64,000 nucleotides of DNA from Luteolibacter yonseiensis (lineage in GTDB: Bacteria > Verrucomicrobiota > Verrucomicrobiia > Verrucomicrobiales > Akkermansiaceae). A model generated the notes under the pieces. It saw nothing but the letters and a program-made list of their open reading frames with translations, was not told the DNA's origin and did no database searches. The stretch is taken from positions 310,001 through 374,000 of the forward strand of contig NZ_JAENIK010000013.1 in NCBI RefSeq assembly GCF_016595465.1, read 5' to 3'. Of this stretch, positions 19,801 through 27,920 are shown piece after piece. The position numbers and the translations under genes were made by a program. The number at the start of each line of letters is the position of its first letter. The stretch's first letter is position 1.

Positions 19801-21941
19801 TGCACCGCAGGTTGCTGTTGTGGGGACAGGTCAGCAATCCATTGGAGATATTTTTGGTTGTTCTGACGGTTCAGCGGAAGATCTCCGACGAGTGATCGGG
19901 TCAGAACCTCGGCGGATTTCTCCAAGTAGCGGCTGAACCACCGCAGCCTGAAAGGGTGGCTCGGGAGCATGAGGATCGACCCGCCACCCTCTATATCAAC
20001 ACAATCCTGATGCTGAAGGGAAATGAGATCGGAATCGCGTTTGCCGTCGGGAATATGGGTCTCCCTTGCTTCCATGAGAAGAGAACTCCAAGTGTCAAAA
20101 TAGTTATCGATTAACGTTACCGAGATCCCGTCGACGGCGGCCTTCTCCATGAATGCGGTCCTACATTGGAAAATTCGATCTAAGACTGAGCCGCTTGTTG
20201 GAGGTTCAGGAGTGTCCGAGGCAGCCGAGTCGAAGCGAATGGAGCGATCAACCACATTGGAGATCCAATCGTCCAGCGAACTGTCGTCAGGCAATCGCAG
20301 CTGCTTGTCGGCTGCGGGAGTATCCTTCGCAACGAGGCCCAGCCAAAGCAGGATGACTCGCTCTTTTGACTCAGGTTCCCATTCGTAGCCGGATTCGATT
20401 TCAAGCACCTTGTTATTGGTTACCGACTCGAGAGAGAATTCGAACGGAAGGGCGTTCCATTCGGGTTCCCTTGGGCCAGATTCTTCATCTTGCACATCAT
20501 CATTCGTGATCAGCGGCGGGGGCGGGGTGCTGTCGAGAAGCCTCTCATCGATAATCAGCGTGATACTGTTGGCATCATCCTCCGATGAACACGCGACTTC
20601 CCTAAGTGTCTCGCCATAGAGGAATGCAAAAAGTCCGAGCATGGGGTTCTTACCCCCGTCTTGGATGATCGGTCGGATTCGGAGTCTAAGATCGTCGGTC
20701 TTATTGCTGATGCGGGTGCGAAGAGATGCGGCGATCTCTGCAAACTTGATCAGCGGGTTGGAAAATCTTTCCGGATTTGGATTGGCAAGTTTCTCAACCA
20801 TTCGGAGCGTTTGCTTCGAGAGCAGGTCTCGAAGCGGCCGAAGTTCACGAGTCTCGTCGGGTTCAGCTTCAAGGAAACGTTGGGCTTCTTCTTGGGAGCG
20901 CCGACTAAGCCCGCCGGAAATGGACAGATCATCATATTCGCGCCCTCGCTCAGGTGCGTGACTGTCAATCTCCCCACGAATGCGGTCACCGAGCGGTAAG
21001 CCTTTGACATCTTTGCCAAAGAGCTGTTCAAAGATATGGTATTCGATCTCAACCCGGTTTTCGTGGTCCGGTGCGCAACAATAACGTGTGCACTTCGACC
21101 TCCACAAGTCGTTCTCGGATGCGGAGAAATCGCCATCATTAAAAGGACGAAACGTGGTTCTCTCGATTTGTTCGATCAGTTTATCGGTATCAAGGTCCGA
21201 ACTACGGCTGCTGGCCAGTTCGGCATGCAACGCATTCTGGCCAAGCCTCCGTGCCATTCTGGTCGGACTCGGGTTAGAATTCCCTCGCCAATGTTCGTCG
21301 GGAAACAGGTTCAGCGCAGGAAGATGACGACCGACTAGTCGGTCTGTTTCCTCCGGCGAGAACACTCCAATAGTCGCTTGGCGTTCACGCAATACCGCGA
21401 GAGCGAATGAGATAAAGCGTCGCGCGGAAATGGAAATCTGGTCGGGGTGGAGTGACTTGAGGACCTCGCAGATCCGTTTCCCCAGCAGTAGTGGAAAATC
21501 GCCCTGACCGCCTGCAACTTGCCACGCGAGTTCCACCATACGCTCCGCCACAACGTAGTCTTCCTCGTCGAACTCACCGTCTAGGAAGTTCGCATCGCTC
21601 AGGGAGAAGATGTTCTTCAGCCCCTGTGCGTCGCTCTCGACTTTGGTTTCTATGTAGATAAGGCCAAGTTCGTTAGTATCACGGTAGTAGGTGATGGACT
21701 TTTCCGGATCCGCCCGGAATTCCGAGGGAAAGCCCTCAGGGGAATCCGCCGCAACGACGACCTTCATCGTTTTGAGCCGTTTGCCCGCGATATCATTCCA
21801 TACGTCCAAGAGCGCCAGTGCCTCTGTGGTTCGCAGGTTTTTGATCCGGAAGAACGGACGCTCGTTTTCTGCCGTCGATTTGAGGTGACGCTCGACAATG
21901 TCGAAGGTTATTCTGCCGATGACTTGGTCGATATCCGTCAT
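16854..21941 (-). CDS. DptH/DndH-like FtsK-HerA ATPase of a restriction module
   Basis: This very large protein (1695 residues) has an FtsK/SpoIIIE-type motor at its C-terminus. Walker A is GGTTGSGKS (about residues 1480-1488), Walker B is KLIVLDEYADL (about 1580) and the sensor-like segment is HVIIATQNP. The remaining 1450 residues have no motif that I can name. Length, the C-terminal motor and position as last gene of a three-gene operon match DptH (DndH), the motor of phosphorothioation-dependent restriction. It overlaps the G gene by 4 bp. The known DptFGH complex attacks DNA lacking the host's phosphorothioate mark, but no dnd or ssp modification genes are in the window. Homology to DptH is inferred from architecture, not from an alignment. 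Confidence 0.75.
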   Translation of the reverse strand: MTDIDQVIGRITFDIVERHLKSTAENERPFFRIKNLRTTEALALLDVWNDIAGKRLKTMKVVVAADSPEGFPSEFRADPEKSITYYRDTNELGLIYIETKVESDAQGLKNIFSLSDANFLDGEFDEEDYVVAERMVELAWQVAGGQGDFPLLLGKRICEVLKSLHPDQISISARRFISFALAVLRERQATIGVFSPEETDRLVGRHLPALNLFPDEHWRGNSNPSPTRMARRLGQNALHAELASSRSSDLDTDKLIEQIERTTFRPFNDGDFSASENDLWRSKCTRYCCAPDHENRVEIEYHIFEQLFGKDVKGLPLGDRIRGEIDSHAPERGREYDDLSISGGLSRRSQEEAQRFLEAEPDETRELRPLRDLLSKQTLRMVEKLANPNPERFSNPLIKFAEIAASLRTRISNKTDDLRLRIRPIIQDGGKNPMLGLFAFLYGETLREVACSSEDDANSITLIIDERLLDSTPPPPLITNDDVQDEESGPREPEWNALPFEFSLESVTNNKVLEIESGYEWEPESKERVILLWLGLVAKDTPAADKQLRLPDDSSLDDWISNVVDRSIRFDSAASDTPEPPTSGSVLDRIFQCRTAFMEKAAVDGISVTLIDNYFDTWSSLLMEARETHIPDGKRDSDLISLQHQDCVDIEGGGSILMLPSHPFRLRWFSRYLEKSAEVLTRSLVGDLPLNRQNNQKYLQWIADLSPQQQPAVHCNRAGEIVFATGALGMSEEFSPLEEGRVSAETGALEPTCTAEIAAQVHAYIEAHPYKKDGLSILVVLPSGAKLPGELVQQIRKGSGANVVIDVTVMAPRELWDLVSQTIEQVPTDNRLSNGHRLFPSIGLGFIHLDPSRSPEELFEGVVCDIAIVPKFLQDQVDIQQNTEPPNAINGCFDPLLDSPTHVYGGRNGGAISVSMRPSQTDPALNAWSTIVVRQHRARPVAPAQPENQDFVEMKINFERMARIFAEVHKISHWVVTLEKYISREQIENLEPRPDILTVRENVGSSGLYTLIVSSQQGRQFVIKRLKSKLGRIVEGAAEGSTDGKHLESLAARIYDETRLIAPRLALKAMGISRVTEEIVGLTIARHIAGAHFPSEPANGVVVWISLDDHPDWFQGSIAIRADLLRLTLRQEGAELFVDVLAVEGKLRQAYDPHGEDQVLATLDLIQDALSKPEDETQPLDAEFWREQLASAMEAVAPEARTLYGATSSTIDGERIKLPGEMRDRFRRGIFKTGVVQGLYSLCRHDIDGSVVIEPRGDSRLSVVRSFRNDVVRLVERTPAELFPASLLPESPEIGGIETLANSGGQPQPDVPAPMGGGSVRQIVKTTDEQEQSVVGKGKLDAKTLESRYQRMLDTFGTFNVDVRPPSDAPRFEEGPASVLYRLKPGLGVDPSKLNARADAMKLALELEESQSIRFSNHLGYCLLDVPKRDEDRYFISAGQIWKDWRRPEGSLEALLGVDRIGNPIGINFSSSDSPHLLIGGTTGSGKSEALNTILCGLVGHYTPDELRLALIDPKSTELFHFENAPHLDGEIGYEDSEAIAMLTEAVENMQARYRCFRDRRVRSITEYNAMVPAEKRMPWKLIVLDEYADLTSEKQAKEEIEAHLRRLAQKARAAGIHVIIATQNPKAEVISTNLRSNLPAQLALRVRSGIESQVIMGEAGAEALTGKGDAFLKAGSSVIRLQVAIAKECLFLTK

Positions 21942-23248
21942 TTGAGTCCTCCTGTGCTTACCATTCTTGTGGCATCGGAATACTGAGTGAGCAGTCCGGC
22001 CGCAGTCATCTGCGTTGCCAGTTCGTTTTCATTATCTTCGAAGATGGAGCTGTCCAACGTAGTGAGAAGGTCGCTTGCATCGGCGCCGTTCCTGCCGATC
22101 ACGATGCCGCACCGACCATATAACCATTCGTCGAGGAAGACGTCATAGGGCACTTCCGAGCCGGATTCGCAGCCAGCGAGCACAAGAGCTTCGAGGATAT
22201 CCAATCCGAGTGTGAAATGCTTCCGCCCCTTCCACGAGTTGAGAAGCTTGATCGTGGCGGCGGTGGCCCAAAAGAACCCTCGGATATTCTGGAAATGACG
22301 TTTCGGAATGTTGCTGGCTGAAAGCGATTTCGCATGATCGTGAACGGCGTCCTCGATCAGTCCCAAGATTTGTTTCAGGCTCCTTTGAGAGGTTCTGCGA
22401 AGCTGCGCATGTGCGCCTCCGCAATCGCACAAAATTGTCGGAACAGGCTTCTTCATGCTCTTCGCGGAACGGTGCATTTCCGCGAGGATTAACCAGAAGC
22501 CGGTCCAGTTCATCATGGCCCGAATCCGCGATACGGCGGGGAGATCGGTGTGTCCAAGTATCCGCGCGACGCCATCGCGGAAGGTTTCATCAAGCTGATC
22601 ATTGAATGTTTGTGACTTCAGTTCGATCTGGTCTGAATTTGTATCCGTTTCCAGCTTCCCGTGTTCCGCGAGAACTGACGCCAATCGGTCCAAAGCGGTG
22701 GCTTTCGCTGGATACAAATTGCCAAATCCAGCGCGGATCCGCTCCAGCCTCGGTCCGATCGGATCCAACCGAAGGACCTTGAAGGCAAGAGCTCCTCCGC
22801 CCCGAAGGTATTTCCTCTCGATGATTACATGCTCACTGTTGTTCTTCGAGCGGCTCCTAGCGTCCCAGTGGATCAGCGATTTTGTATATGGGAAGAAATG
22901 AGCGCGAGACCAACTGGGTTTTGCGGTGGAGTTCGGGATCTCCAGTTGCAGGCACTCCAGCAAGCGCCTGAGGGTATCCTCAGCCTCACCTTCATCGACA
23001 AATACGTTTCCACGTTCCGGATGGTTTTGGAACGTCGGGTCCCAAACCAATCTTCTCGCAAAATCATGGGACACCTTTGTGACTTTGACGCCTTCGGTGT
23101 TGGGCAAGAGCTCGTCACCGGAGCCGTAGACAAGATTCAGGAGCTCTAGCCCTGGATAGTATCCAGCGCCATCGTAGGTTAAAACGCCTCCGAAGACCTG
23201 CCTGGAGATTTCCGGACCTTTGAGTGATTGTGAATCTTCTGACATCAA
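21938..23248 (-). CDS. DptG/DndG-position protein of the restriction module
   Basis: This 436-residue soluble protein begins MMSEDSQSLKGPEISRQVFG. I recognise no catalytic motif. A segment with spaced cysteines and a histidine (ILCDCGGAHAQLRR, about residues 270-283) might bind metal. It sits between the DptF-like and DptH-like genes with 4-bp overlaps on both sides, and its length is close to that reported for DptG (about 400-450 residues). The DptG label is therefore positional. A separate, unrelated accessory protein cannot be excluded. Confidence 0.6.
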   Translation of the reverse strand: MMSEDSQSLKGPEISRQVFGGVLTYDGAGYYPGLELLNLVYGSGDELLPNTEGVKVTKVSHDFARRLVWDPTFQNHPERGNVFVDEGEAEDTLRRLLECLQLEIPNSTAKPSWSRAHFFPYTKSLIHWDARSRSKNNSEHVIIERKYLRGGGALAFKVLRLDPIGPRLERIRAGFGNLYPAKATALDRLASVLAEHGKLETDTNSDQIELKSQTFNDQLDETFRDGVARILGHTDLPAVSRIRAMMNWTGFWLILAEMHRSAKSMKKPVPTILCDCGGAHAQLRRTSQRSLKQILGLIEDAVHDHAKSLSASNIPKRHFQNIRGFFWATAATIKLLNSWKGRKHFTLGLDILEALVLAGCESGSEVPYDVFLDEWLYGRCGIVIGRNGADASDLLTTLDSSIFEDNENELATQMTAAGLLTQYSDATRMVSTGGLK

Positions 23249-25188
23249 TGGGCTCCTACTTGAATGACCCCTCCATCAATGGAAATCGACCTTGTCCGCC
23301 CTCCCATGAACAAGGAGATTTCCTCGTCGCTGGTCGAACCCGACTCGGCGAGACGTCCGAGGTAGTTGCTGATTCTCCGGATGTCGTGCGCATAGAACTG
23401 ACCGGCCACATAGCCACGCGCTGAGCGCATCAGGCAATCGAACATCATGAGATCCAGTGAAAGGTCTGCCGGGAGCTGCTCTTTGTCTTCAATGCGCAGG
23501 ACGATATGCCGGTCGAGCCAATCGACGGCTGTCGTCATCGCAAACTCTGTTTCGCCGTTTGCGTAATCCCACTTTTCCCGCATCGGGAGTAGTTTGATTG
23601 CCCCCGATAGGATCCTACGCGCGATGATCGCGGCGTGGGACGTCGCATTTCCAAATGCCGGGTCCACAAGCATGAGTCTCGTCTCGTTTGGTCCGAGCTT
23701 GATTCCTTGGATCATGTGCAAGCCTGCGATTGCACGATTTTTCAGTGGAGCGAGGACAGCGGGCGAAAGGTTTCCGGACAAGATGGCGGTGAAGTCTCCG
23801 CCGTTTGAGAATCCCATTCGAAGCATGGTGTCTGGGATTTCGGTGCACTCATCGAAAAAGAACCGACGCCTAATCGAGCGCACCACTCGGATGACAAAGT
23901 CTGCCTCGCCCTCGCGTTCCGCCCGGTTCCTCGGGTTTGCGATGATGTCATCGATGCCTGACGAAGCATCAACGAGATGATCTTTGCCCGCCAAACGGCC
24001 CGCGAACACAATGTCAATTTCGCCAGCCCGAAACATGTTGTGCTCGTTGATCAGACGCTCGTCGACGCTCCTTTCCGAAACCCTCCCCGGGTCGAGCTTG
24101 GAAAGATGCTGGATCACTGGGATCCTGGAAAGCTTCTGGGCGACGCTCTTGCTGGGCGGCTCGAAGGCCAAATTGTAGAAGGCGTAGCGGTGCTGCCAAC
24201 CGCTCTTGCTTCTCGCTGTCATCCGGTGGACATCCTCACACTTCAGACCGCCTGTAAGCAAATAGGAGACAGCCATGAGCATCTCACGAATCGTAACCAC
24301 CACTCCTAGCCGTTCCGCTGTGGCGAAGATATCGACCAGTTTGCGTTGCCGGTTCTCTCCGAGTGTGTCCTTCGTATGCGAAAGGAGCTGATGATTTCGG
24401 AAAATTGGGCAGCTGCTCTTGCTTGAGCATTGCTCGCAAGCCTTCCATCGGGTCCCGTCGTTCCACGCCTTGACGGAACGTTGCAACAGGCTCCCTTCGT
24501 TGACCGATGGCGCCGCTACGGACTGGTAGTTCAGGTTGAGAATATGGATCCTTCCATCCCTGCTGGCCAAACCGTCCTCAAATGACCGGTTGAAATCGCC
24601 GAGTAACGCTGAGCACCCCTCTCCGGCAGAAGCCGATTCGAGAATAGCTCTTAACCTGCCTTCGTTCGCGCAAATCACCGTAACATCGACCTCATTCCGA
24701 AATGCCGCCTCGATCTGGTCAGCTGCCAAAGTGACGGAGAGTTCGGAGAAGTCTTTGTAAATCCGCAGTGGACGTCGGTTGGGCTTTTCCGGAGAGGACG
24801 GGATGGACTTACTCCCATCGCATGAGGAATTAATCAAATCTTTCGCTCGTGATTTGATGCCAGGTCGATTGTCTCTCCCAACGTGATCCTCCAACAGTCG
24901 ACGGCACAGGTGCGTTTTGCCGTGCCCCGCGTCCCCCGTGAGTATGATCAGCTTCGCCTGGGGAAGGATAACAACCCTCCGCAAGTAATCCAAGGCTACC
25001 GTCTCAAGATCCATGGAATCCTTGGAATCGGTGAACTCCTCGAAAATCTGTTCCATGATCGGGCTAAACGGCAGGAAGCGGTGAAGTCGCTCAACATGGC
25101 CGTTGATCATTGGTTTCAGCTGGGGTGGCGCGGACTCGGGCATGCTGCTGAAAATTGTTATTGGCAGGCTGCATGCACTTTGCAACAT
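23245..25188 (-). CDS. DptF/DndF-like P-loop ATPase of the restriction module
   Basis: This 647-residue ATPase has Walker A GDAGHGKT at residues 85-92, then VICANEGRLRAIL (about 171-183) in the position of the AAA-type core. A cysteine cluster C251-x2-C254-x5-C260 followed by PIFRN resembles the zinc-like element I recall in DptF. It is the first gene of the operon and overlaps the G gene by 4 bp. The start is uncertain: ATG 25188 is used, while ATG 25143 (MPESAPP) or 25107 would remove a hydrophobic, possibly untranslated N-terminus. The promoter should lie in the 189 bp shared with the divergent methyltransferase gene. Confidence 0.72.
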   Translation of the reverse strand: MLQSACSLPITIFSSMPESAPPQLKPMINGHVERLHRFLPFSPIMEQIFEEFTDSKDSMDLETVALDYLRRVVILPQAKLIILTGDAGHGKTHLCRRLLEDHVGRDNRPGIKSRAKDLINSSCDGSKSIPSSPEKPNRRPLRIYKDFSELSVTLAADQIEAAFRNEVDVTVICANEGRLRAILESASAGEGCSALLGDFNRSFEDGLASRDGRIHILNLNYQSVAAPSVNEGSLLQRSVKAWNDGTRWKACEQCSSKSSCPIFRNHQLLSHTKDTLGENRQRKLVDIFATAERLGVVVTIREMLMAVSYLLTGGLKCEDVHRMTARSKSGWQHRYAFYNLAFEPPSKSVAQKLSRIPVIQHLSKLDPGRVSERSVDERLINEHNMFRAGEIDIVFAGRLAGKDHLVDASSGIDDIIANPRNRAEREGEADFVIRVVRSIRRRFFFDECTEIPDTMLRMGFSNGGDFTAILSGNLSPAVLAPLKNRAIAGLHMIQGIKLGPNETRLMLVDPAFGNATSHAAIIARRILSGAIKLLPMREKWDYANGETEFAMTTAVDWLDRHIVLRIEDKEQLPADLSLDLMMFDCLMRSARGYVAGQFYAHDIRRISNYLGRLAESGSTSDEEISLFMGGRTRSISIDGGVIQVGAH

Positions 25189-25377
25189 TAATCGTCTTCA
25201 TCGATTTCTCGGCGTTGACACTTAATTAACTGACATTCAGTTCATTAGTGCTGCACGGATTGATTCCACGAGATGATAATCGATACGTTTGCTCGTGAAC
25301 TCTTCGGTTCCTGCCTCTAAATTTGGGAACCCGAATTTCATCCTGGATTGGGCGGTTGGTCCCGCTAACCTGCGGTT
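25189..25377. promoter_or_regulatory. Divergent promoter region between the DptF-like gene and the cytosine methyltransferase gene
   Basis: This is the only non-coding DNA between the two divergent genes, so both promoters must lie here or within the coding ends. It is A/T-rich around 25200-25250 (AATTAACTGACATTCAG). I could not identify defined -35/-10 pairs or an operator with confidence. Confidence 0.4.
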
Positions 25378-27048
25378 GTGCGACATAACGATGGTAAAAT
25401 TCCTGTGGTTGACCTTTTTTCCGGACCGGGAGGCCTTGGCGAGGGCTTTTCTCGGTATCCTTTTGGTGGCGATTCGAAGTTTCGCATCTGTCTCTCCATC
25501 GAGATGGAAGAAAACGCCCACCGGACTCTCACCACGCGTGCCTTTTACCGGCAGTTTAAACCGGACAAGGTTCCAGAAGCCTACTACGAACACCTGCGCG
25601 GCAAGATCACGCAAGAGGAGATGTTCGATTGGGATGAGGAGTGCAGGAGTGCGGCGCGGGCAGCTAAGGACGAGGCGCAACGAATTGAACTGGGAGACAA
25701 ACCCGGGAATACACCGGACGTCGAAAAAAGGCTCCTAGTGAAAACCCTTATTAGCGAGAGGATCAAGGGGCATAAACACTGGGTGCTAATTGGCGGCCCC
25801 CCGTGCCAAGCATATTCACTCGCTGGTCGATCACGCATGCTTGGAGTCGTCAGAAAGGATGGCGAAACCGCAGAAGATTTTCAGCGAAGAAAAGAAGGAG
25901 TGGCCTTGGAATTCGAGAAGGATCACCGCCATCTCCTCTATAAGGAGTATCTCTCAATCATCGCGGATCACTGGCCGCCGATCTTTGTGATGGAAAATGT
26001 AAAAGGCCTTCTTTCAGCAAAGCTTGATGGTGAACCCGTTTTCCCGATGATCCACGACGATTTGGCGAATCCCAATGCTGCGCTTAACCGCGAAAGCCCA
26101 GGACACAGGTACAGCATTTGTTCACTGTGCGTTTCCCCCCCCTTTCTGGGGGAAGGTCTGGAAGCCGAAGACTTCCTGATTAAGGCCGAAAAATATGGAG
26201 TTCCGCAAAGACGTCACAGGGTCATCCTGCTTGGTATTCGGGATGATGTCGCCGTAACTGAATTGCGTGCGCTGACTCCTTCGGGAGGTCCAAGTCTGGC
26301 CGAACTTTTCAATGGCCTTCCACCTCTCCTGCCAACTGTCTCCAAGCCGTCAGGCGTTGATCTCCTCGAAGTAGTGCGGCAGATCCTCTCCGCTCCTTGG
26401 CTGAAGGCTCCCGGGTCAGAGGAATCTATTGCAGAGGGTAACGATTTCAAGATTATCCAACAGGAAATCCGAGAGGCATTGAAGGAAATCTCGATTGGAA
26501 AATCAAGTGGTGGAGCGGAGTTCATCGCCGAGCATAACATGACGGGTGTCCCCGGGGAACTGGGAAAATGGTTGGCGGATCCTCGTATCGGCGGGGTTTG
26601 TAATCATGCCACACGCTCGCACATGGACTCTGATCTGCATCGATACCTGTTTTCGTCCGCGTTTGCTAAGGTGTTTCACCGCTCGCCAAAGTTGAGAGAC
26701 TTCCCGGAATCCCTCTTACCCGATCACTCTAATGTCAAAGGTGAAGCAAAAGATCTTCGGAAATTCGCGGACCGATTTCGAGTGCAACTGAGTGATCGTC
26801 CGGCAGCTACAATAACGTGCCACATTTCTCAGGACGGTCACGCCAATATTCATCCGGACCCGCGGCAAATACGAAGTCTGACCGTTCGCGAAGCAGCGCG
26901 AATTCAGACATTTCCGGACAACTATTTCTTCGAGGGGAGTAGGACAGCTCAATATCGTCAAGTCGGAAACGCAGTCCCGCCTTTCCTAGCTCACCAAATT
27001 GCCGGAGTGGTGGCAGAAGTCCTTGAAAGCTCCCTTGGCACCGATTAA
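25378..27048 (+). CDS. DNA (cytosine-5-)-methyltransferase
   Basis: This 556-residue C5-cytosine methyltransferase has all core motifs. Motif I is DLFSGPGGLGEGF (residues 12-24), motif IV GGPPCQAYS with catalytic Cys143, motif VI ENVKG (Glu206) and motif VIII YGVPQRRHRVILLG. Motifs IX/X are RPAATITCH, AARIQTFPDNYFF and RQVGNAVPP. A long insert (about 50-130) before motif IV and another before motif IX enlarge it beyond a typical 330-420 residue M.5mC enzyme. The start is GTG 25378; TAA at 25366 closes the frame upstream. No cognate restriction endonuclease of classical type is adjacent; instead it is divergent from the DptFGH-like operon. It may mark self DNA for that operon. Its target sequence cannot be read from the protein. 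Confidence 0.92.
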   Translation: MRHNDGKIPVVDLFSGPGGLGEGFSRYPFGGDSKFRICLSIEMEENAHRTLTTRAFYRQFKPDKVPEAYYEHLRGKITQEEMFDWDEECRSAARAAKDEAQRIELGDKPGNTPDVEKRLLVKTLISERIKGHKHWVLIGGPPCQAYSLAGRSRMLGVVRKDGETAEDFQRRKEGVALEFEKDHRHLLYKEYLSIIADHWPPIFVMENVKGLLSAKLDGEPVFPMIHDDLANPNAALNRESPGHRYSICSLCVSPPFLGEGLEAEDFLIKAEKYGVPQRRHRVILLGIRDDVAVTELRALTPSGGPSLAELFNGLPPLLPTVSKPSGVDLLEVVRQILSAPWLKAPGSEESIAEGNDFKIIQQEIREALKEISIGKSSGGAEFIAEHNMTGVPGELGKWLADPRIGGVCNHATRSHMDSDLHRYLFSSAFAKVFHRSPKLRDFPESLLPDHSNVKGEAKDLRKFADRFRVQLSDRPAATITCHISQDGHANIHPDPRQIRSLTVREAARIQTFPDNYFFEGSRTAQYRQVGNAVPPFLAHQIAGVVAEVLESSLGTD

Positions 27049-27244
27049 AACCTAGTGCCCGCCTAAGAATGCGGAATTCAGGGGGACTAGGATTCGATAC
27101 CTAAAAAAATGCGCCCGTACCGAAAGAGCGGTCGCATTCCCTTAGGCGCGAGAGCAGTATGCTTCACCTAATCACCGTCAGTGCTCATGGATCGCCCGCA
27201 TATCCTCCTGACGGCATCGTTCTGATCCTCAATACGGTCGGCAA

Positions 27245-27589
27245 TCATGAAGCATGCGGGCTTCCAATGGGTTTGAGCCAGACTGCGTGGTGGGCAGCTT
27301 CGGCTGCATACAACACATCGTCTTTGATTTCGCCGATTTCCGCTCGGCGGAAAGCCTCCTCTGTGAATTCCTTCGAATAGGGAACATCCTCAGATTGGCG
27401 GTAATCGTCGGGATGAAACCCGGGATAGAGCCAAGCGATTGCCCACCAAGCCTTGAGGAAAGTATGTGTATCGCAGATGCGAACGCCTACGATGACTGCA
27501 GCGGAAACACAGAGATGAGCCTCGGCTCGATTGCCGGGAATTAGCTCTGGATGCTCTGGAATGTGATCGTCATATTCCTGATCGTTCAT
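27245..27589 (-). CDS. Hypothetical protein at the end of the Ycf46/Ycf35 cassette
   Basis: This 114-residue acidic protein begins MNDQEYDDHIPEHPEL. It has a hydrophobic stretch near residues 27-60 (LCVSAAVIVGVRICDTH, then AWWAIAWLYPGFHPDD) that could be a buried core or a weak membrane segment. I do not recognise the family. It is the last gene of the minus-strand cassette, 20 bp after a WGR-like short ORF. The preceding region (27049-27244) holds no gene that I can support. Confidence 0.55.
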   Translation of the reverse strand: MNDQEYDDHIPEHPELIPGNRAEAHLCVSAAVIVGVRICDTHTFLKAWWAIAWLYPGFHPDDYRQSEDVPYSKEFTEEAFRRAEIGEIKDDVLYAAEAAHHAVWLKPIGSPHAS

Positions 27590-27609
27590 GATTTCGGGTT
27601 ATAATTTTT

Positions 27610-27756
27610 TCAGGATGGGGAGGTTGTTTGAGCAGATGCACAGCCGCGTCGGACGATGTAGCCGTCGTCCTTCGGTTCGTTGTTAACTTGATAGACCTTG
27701 TCGGATGTGTCCTCGCGAAAATGGAGGGACGTGGATTTGAGGCATGGAGTGTTCAT
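27610..27756 (-). CDS. Short WGR-domain-like protein, possibly truncated
   Basis: This 48-codon ORF encodes LHFREDTSDKVYQVNNEPKD followed by DGYIVRRG. This is the opening of the WGR domain, a DNA- or nucleic-acid-associated fold found in MolR, LigD-linked and PARP proteins. The usual NFAYG between the two strands is missing and the protein stops soon after RRG, so this is about half a domain. Its ATG is preceded by the same hairpin plus A/C-rich leader as its neighbours, which suggests that it is still treated as a gene. Either it is a decayed WGR protein or a small derivative of one. Confidence 0.45.
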   Translation of the reverse strand: MNTPCLKSTSLHFREDTSDKVYQVNNEPKDDGYIVRRGCASAQTTSPS

Positions 27757-27796
27757 GGTTGATGGGATGATGTGATTGGTGGGATGAAAAGAATCG

Positions 27797-27831
27797 GGCC
27801 GCCACGGTCAGTCCTTCTGTCCGTGGCGGCC
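27797..27831 (-). other. GC-rich hairpin before the WGR-like ORF
   Basis: Perfect 11-bp arms (GGCCGCCACGG / CCGTGGCGGCC) enclose a 13-base loop. On the minus strand the stem is followed by a T-rich tract and then the A/C-rich leader of the ATG at 27756. It is one of five such structures in this cassette and could be an attenuator, a terminator for the gene upstream or an RNA-processing site. Confidence 0.65.
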
Positions 27832-27920
27832 TGTGTGTTTGGTCCCGCCGACGCTTGGGCGTGTCGTGCTGGCGGGATGGCCCTCCGGTTGTGGAGGACG
27901 GCGTGTGGAACACAAATGGT

